DNA from: Rhyacichthys aspro
Lineage: Eukaryota; Chordata; Actinopteri; Gobiiformes; Rhyacichthyidae
Assembly (NCBI GenBank): GCA_036850595.1
Contig: CM072163.1
Coordinates: forward strand, 16,392,639 to 16,456,638
Direction: 5' to 3'
Length of the DNA stretch: 64,000 bases
Shown one piece after another: positions 36,101 through 48,100 of the stretch. The notes below the pieces were generated by a model. That model was not told the origin of the DNA, made no database searches, and worked only from the letters and a program-made list of their open reading frames with translations. Every line of letters begins with the position of its first letter. Position 1 is the stretch's first letter. A program made the translations under genes and the position numbers.

Positions 36101-39100
36101 ATTTCACTGATTCTCTCACTATGTCTGAACAAGTTAGTGAGTATTTAAAGCTCTTTTTAAGTACTTATTGCTAATCTATCTTATATCTAGTCTTTACAAT
36201 AGAATAGAAAAGGATTCAAGGCCATATATTCTTTATAAAACCCACCCTTCACTCTAACTTGAGTTTCAATAAATGGACAAACTACATTGTTGGTAGCATA
36301 TTGTGTAAAACATTATTCCACTGACTCATAGCTTATTATACTGTATGTTGTGGGTCTATATTATTTTAATACATAAGATCAATAGTTCAATCAAATTTCT
36401 AACCCTGAATAGATTTTCTTTTTACCTTACGTCCTCCTGCTGTTAATGGTTCACAAACCCTGGGTTCACTCTGACTGCAGACTTTTAGCAAAAATTAAAT
36501 GCAGATTTCTAGAAGGCTAGCACTAAAGCAGGACAAACCAAAGCACAAACAATCACAGTGAACAGGTAAAAACGTGAACTGGATCTACACCAATTTAGGA
36601 TTTTCTTAATGAGTGAATGGAACAGATTTGATAATGACCATTTGTAGCTTCATTGACATTTCAGAGAGTGAAAATCAAACGAACGCGTGACAGTTGGCCG
36701 CCCTGATCATTTCTGGGGGTACAGTTTTAGCAAATTGACATGACGCAGTTGCTATGTGTCCCCCAGTGTCTAGTTGCCATACCCAGACACTTGATCCTTT
36801 CAAAGCACCACCTCTGCTCTCCTGACACAAAGGTGACTCAGCCAATCATCTAATGCTTCCTGCTCACTGGATGTTCAACCTGGTGCTAATGTACAAGGCT
36901 AGTTTGCCTGGAGAGATGGGTGGGAAGGTAGGGAAGGGTTGTGGGGTGGAGGAGAGGTGGGTCATACATTTCACCCACCACACACAACACTTATCCACAG
37001 GCCTTTCATCTTGTGCAGGTGGGGAAGTGGAGTGCGTCGGGAGGGCTTAACATCACAGAAGTGCCGAAGCGAAAAGGGATGAACATCACCGACTCTCTGG
37101 CCAACCGCTCCCTCATCATTACCACCATCTTGGTAAGGTCAACGCCGAGAAAAAATGAAAAAAAATGTCCTTTCACAAACGCACTCTTCAATCTGACCAT
37201 CAGCTCCATTTATTAGAATGTGCACTGTATTATTTGCTCGAGTTTACTTTTGTTCCGCTGTTATTATTGTCAGGTTGAAATTTGAATGTCACAACGTTTT
37301 ACAAAGAATAAGCCGGAAAATAATCCTTTGAGCACAGTTAATTACATGTTCAAATAAAAGAACCCAGTGACCCTCCCCCACATTTATTTCACCTTTGTGT
37401 TCTTTTACATGACGCTTGTACATCTCCGTGACTCCCAGCGTTAGCACAAACACTTGTCCGTAATCATTATCATTTCCGTTGTATAGCAGCACAAAGCTAT
37501 AATTATGACAAGCGAAGGCATAATTAATGCCTATCACTTGCAAATGGTGTTGATTCCGACTAAAGACGTTTGATTTCTCTGTGTGAAGTGGGAGTTATTA
37601 TCACAAAGTAGCCATAAGCTGCGCTCGAGTATTACAAAAGTAGTCTTAAATGCACTTAAGTCAGTGAAGCAAGGACTTCTCATGTGCAAAGTTACATTTC
37701 ATTTTTGCTCAGAAAATTGAATTGCAAATAAATAAGTCCACTTAAAGGTGCATTGTGTGAAATGTTGGGAAAAAAATGGAACATACCAGTAAAATCTGTG
37801 CCAATAATCTACAATAACCTCTCTGTTTTTGTTGATTTTAAAGAAATGGACATTAGAACCCAATGAAAGATCCATTACAATCTGTTTCTAACTGTCCAGA
37901 GCCGACAAACACATTCATGCATCGTCATTTTGCAGAACAGTTCAGGTCATTTGTGATCTAAACTGATTTGGGGTCATATTTTTCAAAGGAAACTCGTCTT
38001 CTAATGTATTTAGGGGTGTGTTTGGAAATGTTCCCACTATATGACACCAAAAACTACACACATGCATGTTTGAAAAAGGAAACAAGTGCTTCAAATACTT
38101 GAATAACAGTGCGATCCGAAAAAGTGCAACAACCATAATCATCGACATGCAGCGGTAAATTTGTCAACATCAGCAGAAATAAATATAGGACAATGTAATA
38201 GCTGCCAGCCATTCGACTTCTACCAGCCTCTCTGTTTAAAATCTCCTCAAGAAAATGGTGCTAAAAATCAAAGTGCGACTTATTGAAAAAGTTCCCTCAG
38301 TGAACTTAATTACTTCCCACCTCGGCTTTATATGAGACACTCTCTTCCTCAACGAGTCTCCCGTTATTCCCCACCAACTTCATCATTCAGAAGTACAACA
38401 TTTCTGACATGTCCCCTGGTTCCCTATTCCATTCCTTCATTTGCCATTTCATTAGTCAAAGATCATAAAACTGCCTACTTTCAAATTGCAGGAGAGAACT
38501 TTAATATCAATCTCCTCTCATAGTGTAATGACATTGCATCAAACTGATTCCGGCGATGCGTGAACGGGACGTCTGACAGCTTTATACTGATAACTTTGTC
38601 GGATAGATTAAGGCGCCTAATGTGTTTTTTCCCCCCCTTACATTAATTGTTTGCACTCCATTGCTTGTAATGTGTGCGCCGTCCCACCTCCCCCGTCTTT
38701 GTGTTCTGCACGCCCATGCTGCGAGCGGAGGGGAGAACTCCTATAAACACTTTGAGCCGAGGCCAAACTTTGGGGAATAACAAGGATCAGAAGGCTAGAA
38801 ACAGATGGTAATGGCTTTCTTTTTTTTTTTTTAACACGCAAACTTTTTGATAATTGGAGGAGTTGAGCAAAGTTTGAGCAATAAGCACTTGCTGTGTAAA
38901 TGGATTGTCATCAAGTATTCATATCTTATTTATTCGAGAGGCCAGTCTGATTGTAATGTCCATGTGGCTTTATGTGCTCACAGAATTAAATAGGTTTATC
39001 ATTGTGCTTTTAAAAGCTGTCTTTATTGTGCTTGCTGTTCTATTATGTCATAAATAATAGCCCTGGTGTTTACACGCAGGGCAAAAATACGAGCAGTGTA

Positions 39101-42100
39101 ACTGTTGTCCCCATTCCACCAGCACATGATATTATATTTTGTTGCCCCACCTCTGGCCTAACCACCTCCACTTCCCCTGTGAAAAACAATTTCCTGCGGG
39201 AATAAAGACCGCAGCGGCTTCCCATTTTCTCCTCTTTGACTGTATCTTTTTTTTTTTTTTTTTTCTTGCCAAACGCCACAGTTAGAAAAACAACAACACA
39301 AAGCAAAGGGTCACCTTCACTAGAGAATCAATTACTCCGCTTCAGAGCTCACTTTGTAAATTATACATCTGGTCATTGGAGGCAATAAATTGTATTAGGG
39401 CCTTTGCATAAACGGATCGACATGTTTTGAAATGCACAGCGGGATTTGCGAGTCTATCTGGCAGGCAAATAGTAACAGGCACTAAATAAAGGAAATCATT
39501 TATGAGCTGTTCTGTTAGTCATCGTCACTGCAGGCGTCGGCTCTGTAGCTCTCCCTCGGAGGTTAGTGACAACTGATGAAGGCAGCGCCACGGACCGCGT
39601 TCCATTTCACTGCTGCATTCTGCTCCTAATCAAGCTTTTATACAGGCCAAATTATGAGCAGCCGGCCGGGATATTACAAGCCCGTAAAGAGTGTCAGCTA
39701 CCTGGCTGTAAAACCAACCGACCTGGCACGCTCTATAGGTCAATGCACGCCAGCAGTGCAGCCAGACAATATGTTTAGTGAAGCCAGGACGCACTAACAA
39801 TGACTCATTTACACTCAAGGACTAAATTAAATGATTTTAATAAGTGTGACCTGCATAACCTTGCTTTTAATTAATATTTAGTTCACGTGAACTAAACATT
39901 TTGTTGGGGCCAGTTACCTTTTTGGCCTCACGTAGTTCTTCTTGGTCGTAGTAATCTGAAAATCTCTCATTTACATGGCTGTAATCTTGAATTAATTTTG
40001 TGCTACTCACCACACTAATTAATTCTCTACACTTGACAATATTATAAATGTGCTTTCTAGTATATTGTATATATAACTATCATTTCTAAGGAATAGCTAC
40101 ATAAATCCAACATGGCTGAAAGGTGCAAAGGCAGTGCACAGCAAGAATAGTTGATCTGTTTGTAGTAGAAATATGTAAATCAATAAATACTGTGCATGCT
40201 AACATACCTACACACGTATACAAATAAGGTTATGAGCTTCTCCTCCAGCTGTGCTCAGTTTGTCTGGTCTGGACAGTTGGGAACAGTTAGGAACAGAAGG
40301 TAATAGGACTTCCACCAGGTTCTATGGCCTGAAATATAAACATCAGTGTCTCCATGTGCAAAGTTTGTCATTTTGAGGCAGTTATATTTTACTGAAAACA
40401 TTCCATTTTGTTGGACTGTGAACAGAATAGTGCACACTTGAGTAGGTATATTTAGATGAGTAATTCTGCAATACTTGAGTAGAGATTATGGACTGTAACC
40501 AACTCATGTAGACTTAGCAATAACTACCACTTCTGGTGCTCTGATCCTATTCCTCCACTTCGACACTGACTAAACATCATTTACATTTAATATAAGATAC
40601 AACCTGAATTACTGTCTTAGAATTCCAATGTAATTTTACTGATGGAATGGTCATTTGTCAGTTCTATTTGATAGAAAACAGTAGAATACAGAGAATAAAG
40701 AGAACAGAATAAAGAATAAAGAGAACAGTGTAAATTGCTATTTTATTTAATTTGTAAAGGTAACATAATGAATCAAGTTTCATTTTAATTATTGAGACCA
40801 GTCACTACACTAGAGTAGGCTATGGTCACTGCTTGGCCATTTCAAAGAGTTAGACTATATAAGCTCAGGTGTTTTCTCATTTACACATAATAGTAAAAGT
40901 CAGCCTTCTTTCATATTTTACTGCTTGTATCTGCGCACTGAACCTGACTCGCCGCCTGTCACTGCCTGTTAAATGCTACAGCGACTCATCAGCTCGGATC
41001 ACTTTGCTTCAATTAGGTGCATGTGCTGAGACAAATTGAAAAAGCTGACCTCACCGTTGCTTTCCATTTGATCTTTTGGGTGTGCGCAGGAGGAGCCATA
41101 TGTCATGCTTAAGAAGTCTGACAAGGCACTGGTCGGGAACGACCGCTTCGAAGGCTTCTGCATCGACTTGCTCAAGGAGCTGGCCACCATTCTGGGCTTC
41201 ACATATGAAATCCGCCTGGTGCCTGATGGGAGATACGGCATACCGGACGACAAGGGCCAGTGGAATGGGATGATCAGAGAACTCATAGAGCATGTAAGTT
41301 TATGTACTTTTCAAGGCTATATTCACATGTATGCTTTCCATTTATAAAAATTGCAAAAAAAATAAAAAAATACTTGATAAGCAGTACTGGCAGGTGGATT
41401 TCAGTGCAAAGGTTTTTTGTGGAAGCCCATCCAGATGGTTTTGTGTAAAGGGCCAGTCATGTTATGGTATAAGGAGTCATAGTGACATGTGCATAGCACT
41501 ATAGTAAAAAGAAACATGGCGGATGTTTTTACACTCTGTCGGCTGGAGATAACAACAAAGTGTTTACAATCAGGGCAAGTTAGAGAAGCGCTGAAATGAA
41601 TCGCGTGCTATGTCCTTCAAGTGGACAGTGACATAGATATGATTGAGTGCAAGACATGAAAAGCCCGCAAAGCTGTCAGTTGCATTTATGAGATGATTCT
41701 GTCAAGGTTGTCTAAAACTTCTAGTATATTCATGGCACTCAGCGAGACAGACCACTCCCTGCAGAAGAATATGCCACACGTGCCGAATGAGTGTGTTCTA
41801 CCGCAGAAGGATACCAGAGGACATGGCTGCAATCATCTCGCTGATGCATTGTGGGCAATTGCAGCTGTCTGTGTCAAACCTCAAGCTTTAGCGACCGTGA
41901 AAGCGCCTCGCCATCCAAGTGATGGTGGCAATTCTGTGCTGGCATTTCATAAGTGTCCCTGTCAGTGCTCTCCCTTTGTCCTCAGCGCCATCAGGTCAGC
42001 GCTGTACTCAGCTGAAAACTTGTAATAGCTTAAGTGGCATTTAGTGCAGGGAATCGTATGGCAGGAGTCAATGGCTCGGTGCTGAAAGGGTTGGGAAAGG

Positions 42101-45100
42101 TGGCCTACCGCTGCAGCACTTTATTTCTCCCTCCAAGCTTTTTGCTAGATCTATGTTGATAACAATAACCTTGAGGGGAACAAATGGATTACTAAAGGTA
42201 CAGAATGCTGGCACGAAATGGAGATGCATGGCTCTATCCATTAAACAGTGTGCTCAGTGGATGAGTGTGTGCTGTGGTTTAAAGTGAGAAGGCACAGCTG
42301 AACATAAACACTTTGTTTATCATCTTGCAGAACAGTATGTTCTGTGTAACATAAGGTCTGTCTGTAGAGAGATGCAATATGAGGCGAAACAGTCATTCAA
42401 ATAAACAGCTTTTTAATATGAGCCGTATAAATGCTGCAAATATTTTATCCAGAATGAGAATATATTTTTACTTTTTGTAGACCATTGCCTTTGTAAATAG
42501 CAGCAGATGTGGAGATTAGAATCCATACTGCTAGTTATTACTTTTTTCCTGCTGCTTATCACATAACCGAGAATGCATGACTCCTTCTTTGTGGATTTTT
42601 AGTGGCTTCTATTTTGTGGTCTAGTGCTCCTCTCAGCTCTGTGTGGATAAGATGAGCATGGTTCAACAGAGCTAAATATGAACTTTAAGGCAAGCTCAGG
42701 TGATTTGACCAAAGACATTTCATAACTACACATTTATAAGCAGAAACTACATTTTAGTCATCATTGTTGAAATATACACAGTTCATAAAACAACAATGAA
42801 CAACCAAATCAAAAAACAAAAACAGTGATTACAATTTAGATTTTCATTATATTACTTGATGTTAAGTTCCAGGATTCACAACTAATTCAGAAATTAATGA
42901 ATCTATAAAATAATAGCAGGAAAAGTAAGTAACATATTTGCCCTCACAATGGTGGGTCCATGACTTTAACCATAAAGGACACAATAAAAGGTTACCGAAG
43001 GTAAAACCAGCACTACAGATTTATCTAGTTCATTTGTATTCATAACTACTTTGTATTAGCCTGCTGCAAATCCGTGGCGCCTTATTGTAATACCAACAGA
43101 TAAGATGTTTACTCAGGATCACTGCTATTACTTAAAAAGGTCACAGAGCGAGATAAGGTTTGAGGTAGAAAATGGGAGAACAGTTGGTTTAAGATGATAA
43201 AACGCTGCAGAAGCATCAGCCTTTTCTAGCCTCATAAATCATGGCCATTTTACAAAATTACACTTAAACTGTGTGACTGACATCCTTTTCAAAGAACAAG
43301 ACGGGGTTTATTAAAATGACTTGTAGCTCTATATTCTTCTGTGTAGTTCATCGAGCGTTGTCACATTGAAAAGCTATGTGGCACAAATGAAGTAAACCTC
43401 AGAAATAAAATGTTTATTACTGGTGTAACTAAAGCCTTTGAACGACAAGCTGCATTTATTTCCAAGGCCAATAACAGCACTGTGAAAGCCCAGCCCTTTA
43501 TCTTCCCCTCTGTAGCTACAAAGCTCAGCGAGGTGCCAAAGGGCATTGTTTGGAAGGTGCTAAATGATGCAACAGGCCTTGTTAAACTTGATTTAGTCAC
43601 AATAGATGATCGCTTTAATCATGCTGAGATGCAAATGTTAATAGCATGCTTAGCACATCATTTGTTCCTGTCATGGCAATTAATCTTTGCTTCGACAGAT
43701 GCACAGAAAGGTTCTCGCCTGCATCGGCTTCTCTGCACACGCTGAATAGACTCAGGTCTAACTGGGAGCTGGTTAAAGAAGGAATGGGCAGTTGAAGCAA
43801 AAACATGTACTGATAACAAATGGAATCTGTCATTGGCAATATAATAACCAGTTTGTCAAATCAAACAAGTGAAAGCTCACATCATCATTATCATCATATA
43901 GTTTTCCCAGTTATCATTGCCGTTGAATAATGCCCGAGTAACCACCTCCCAGATAAAGCTGTTGAAATCTTAAGCTCCTCTGAAATCATTCCTCAACATT
44001 AATTCTGCTGAAGACAATGCACCTCATTGATTACAGATCTGTGGGTGATGATCCATAACATGATAAATAACATTTTCGTCAGTTTCAATTCATAAATCCT
44101 GACATATCTCGCCCTAATCATTGTTGATTATAACCAGTTGTGCCATACAAAATACTTCAGCTCATTTTTGTTCTCAGTAGAGGTTCAGATACAACTTAAA
44201 GGCCGTAGTCAATTGCATATTTCTTTCTTTATTTGTTTATGTGTACTCAAGCACTCAAACTCTCATAGTGCTTTATAAAAGTGCTTTATGGACCTTGTGA
44301 AAAAGGCTGCACTCTACAATGTTTTATCATAACACCTGCTGCTATTTGATGAAATCCATTCACATCATTCTTGAACCTAAACACTTCCTCAAATTCCAAA
44401 AATGTGTCTCATCCGTTATTTAGAAAAGTAAATAACCTCTATTTTGAGCCTGAGCTAAAGGTTATTTACAGCAACATGGGTCATTATGGCTGGACTTCTA
44501 GGATTTTGATTTTTGATTCGAGGCAGCAGGATGACCTGGTGGTGAAGGGGCTGACCCATAGCTGGAAGGCCACATCCACGACAGCAGACATGTCCGTCCC
44601 TCTCTGGAGTTAATCAGTTCCAGGTCAGCACAAACTGGAGCTGGAGCTTACGCAGAGCAACCCTGTCTTGATTGCTTTTCCTAGTCTTAGTCATTAGCTC
44701 TTTGATGATTATAAAACCAGAGTACATTACAGAGGCATATATTTAACACTGTGCGCTACTATCGGCGAAAAAACGTCACAGCGTGGAATCCTTTCATTCA
44801 TTTCTCACTAGGGGCACACACGACTCCACAAATTGCCATGTGCTCCAGCTGTGTCACGGTTCAATGCAATTTGAGACTTCATTTTATAGTGTGTGCTTAT
44901 AAAAAGAATACTATAGACTTAATATTATACAGTTTTTTGAATCTGGCACATCTAGCCAAGGTATGAAAAGAGTGTGGCATCGCAGCACAACACAGTGGAG
45001 GCTGCCAATGGATGCGACAAAGAAGAAGAATGCAACTCAGTAAACAATGGAGGAAGTCGGTTTTGTTCTTTTCTTCTTGGATGCGTGTCACTGGCACAAC

Positions 45101-48100
45101 ACTAGCTTTGTTTCAGTTTTCCCATTCAGTTTTCTCTTGTCTAATCAACAGACTACAGTGTGTCATCGCTTCTTAGGTTGGTTGAACGACACCAAAAGTG
45201 TTCTTTCTATGAGTGCATTTGAGTATTGTGAACCTTAGAAATACCAGAATAACTACCATTGCTGAATCTAAGAATAAAGCCAACATTCATAGCACTACTG
45301 GGTTTCTTACCGGTTTCTTTCCAGCAACAGCAGAACAAAAAAGAAAAAAACAAAACACAACATCCTAAAGAGCTCCAAGAGAGGACATCACCCAATCTGA
45401 ATTTAGGCCCTTTGTAGGAGTAATATATCTACTATAGTAATAAAAATAATCTGAGATGAAAACACAGAGCAAAAAGATGACAGAAAAACAGACATCCATT
45501 TCTACATTTATCAAGCGAAGAGACCAAAGGCCACATGGCTAATAAGCATCAATCAATACAGCGAACACACTGCTACACATTAATGTTAGAACTAAAGCTA
45601 AATAGGCTAATAACTTTCCTCTTGTGGCATTGTAGATAGTGCAGTGAACTCAAGAACTAGTGCAAAGAAGTAAAAAACACACTTTTTAGCTTGTTAAAGA
45701 TCCATATAGACAAATGAAGGAAAAAGCAGTAATTAGATGCTTGTATATCCCCGCTCTATAATTACTTCAGAGCAGGTAATGTTATAAAATACAACTCCAC
45801 TTTTGTTACTATCTCTTTTCTATCTATCTTACATTTATAGATGTACAAGCCTTACAAGTGTTTACGTGTCTTGCTGCTTTAGGGACTCTATACATAGCTG
45901 ATAGTTCATGCCTGTGAGCTGTAGGTTTATGTGATCGCTCTTGGCTCTTGCTTTGTGCATGAGAAGAGTGAGGGAAATTGATTTAATGAAGGTTTAGCTC
46001 AATAACTGTGGAATTAAAGCTTAATGAAGTCCGTTTGTTAGAGATCTGCACTGGCTCTGGTCAAGTCTTTCTCACATTTTCCTGCCAATATGGCCGATAG
46101 AACGCACGCAAGTCACGTGACGTTAAGAGCTCTAAAGCTACGGTGTAGTGTAGCAATAAAAGTATGAGACCAGCAGAGACAACAGTAATAACTATAAGTG
46201 GCTGTAGTATTGGATATAAAGTACATATTAGTGAAAACTAGTCATTCCATGCAAAATTAACAGAGACCTCCATCTTGAATTTGCTTCAAATGGAGTAATG
46301 AATGTCCATATACTCAGTAGTATATGTTACGGGTTGTTTTTTGAAAATTTAAGTGTAAAGAGAAGGAGTGGCATGAAAGATTTCAAATTCCACTGACAGG
46401 ATTCTGGTTCCTTTTGGAGTTTTTAAGGAAGCATAACCGGGGAACCTAGATTATCTCATTTTCTGAAAAAATTAGGATGTAGATGAAGCAAGTTCATGTA
46501 AGAACAGTCACTGGTTACAAGGAACAAAAGGACAATATTATATATTTGATGATTTATGATTAGATTACATTACGTGACATTTTATTGATCTCACAATGGG
46601 GAAAGTCACATGTGATGACGGTTTACATACAGTGCAAAAATAGTGTTGGAAAATATATAACGAGAGCATGCAAGTAAAATTATATACACAGCTTTTAGAA
46701 CAAAAGTTTAAACTTAGAATATGAAAAATATAAAGAAAATTTAAGGTGCCACTAGGTCAAAGAGGCTTGTAGGTTTGTAATATAATAAGAGCACTCTATG
46801 TATATACAGTGGTGGAAAAAAGTTTTTGGACACCTTTAAATTTTATACAATCTCAAATATTATCATGAAATATTTGTGGAAAAATCTTTTTTGTGTTGCA
46901 AAAGGTGTGGCTGCATTAGACAGACACAAGCAAATACAAATGATATATATTATTTGTGTTTACAGTTTACAAAAAAACCTAATAAAAAAATTCTTGACAG
47001 TTTAATAATGTCAGTTCTCAACATTGTTGGTATCAAAGTCAACAAATAACAGACTGTTTTTCAAAACTGAACAAAAATAAACAAAAAAAAAACAAAAAAC
47101 TTGAAGACCTAAAAATGATCTTTAATGCAATATTTCACAAATGCATGGGGTGTCCAAAAATATTTCCACCACTGTATTTATAATGGGATTACAGGGGGAA
47201 GCATCTTGCACCAGCCAATGGCTACACATGTGAATGCAGAAAGTACCTAATTAAATCAAACTGAATCAAATGTAACTGTTGCTTTTGTAAATACTGTTCT
47301 ACATTCTGCACAAGAACTAGATCTAAATATCTACCACAAGGAACCTTTATTAAACCCAAATACACACTGTCTAAACCTCTAATTCGATGAACAGACCTCA
47401 AACATGTGGAGGTTATTGTATCTTAAGCTTGCATTTGTCATCAGGTGAGCAGGTCTGTAGGGAGAACACCGCTAGGCTCGCCATCTGCAGAGCCCGATAA
47501 CACAGAGCCATGTGGCACACAGCGGGGCACTATCAGGTCTATCTTGCTCGTGCCCAGTTTATGTGCCTAAGCAGCGAGCAGAACAAGCGCGTGCTGCATG
47601 TATATTAGCTGAGCGTTCGGGCTCGTGGAACCGCATGCTGGTTGATCTTCCGCCTGACTGGCAGCTTGGTTCAAAGCCGTAGCTGGCAGCACGCAGCAGA
47701 GGGAGCAGTATGGGTTGTGGAAATTTAAATAGTTTAAGGAAGACAGCCGACGCACCGCAGGACGCATTCCCTTCCCCCGTCTTTGTGTCTCTTCAGAGGC
47801 CACTGTGTATTTAGCCACCACGGTCCGGACCACGGGAGCGTCTAATCCACGAGGCCGCACGCAAAGAGGAAGTGTTTTGTCTGACCCGTGTTTACTCTTG
47901 TGTGGGAGTTTATCACACGAATGAGAGAGAAAATAGAGTGTAAACAGCAGTAAAGCCAAACACGTGGAAAGGATTGCCTCAGGACCTGCAAAGGAGCATT
48001 TTAAAAAAAGAACGGTCTCACGCTTCCAACCAGTCAAAGTGCATTTTACCTTCTTGCCTGTTATACTGATGTCAGATGAATTTGGACAAGTTTGAAGTTT

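Larger units (their letters stand above)
30917..37018 (+). other. intron 8 (6.1 kb)
   Basis: It holds a hAT-like element (32222-33111), a homeodomain-core-rich block (34000-34250), a CTCF-like site (35134-35147) and a 13-bp perfect hairpin (35542-35573). Otherwise AT-rich and featureless. A CAGGGCTGCCAAC string near 35639 resembles a transposon end, but no partner was found. Confidence 0.8.
37133..41089 (+). other. intron 9 (4.0 kb)
   Basis: It contains a TTAA-anchored repeat terminus (37742-37764), a poly-T tract near 39247-39264 and a CpG-containing block (39420-39740) without repeat hallmarks. No exon was seen. Confidence 0.85.

Noticed and set aside
47567..48037. 156-codon minus-strand frame in the CpG-rich block
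   Set aside because: Length follows from higher GC content; no domain, signal or homologue recognised.
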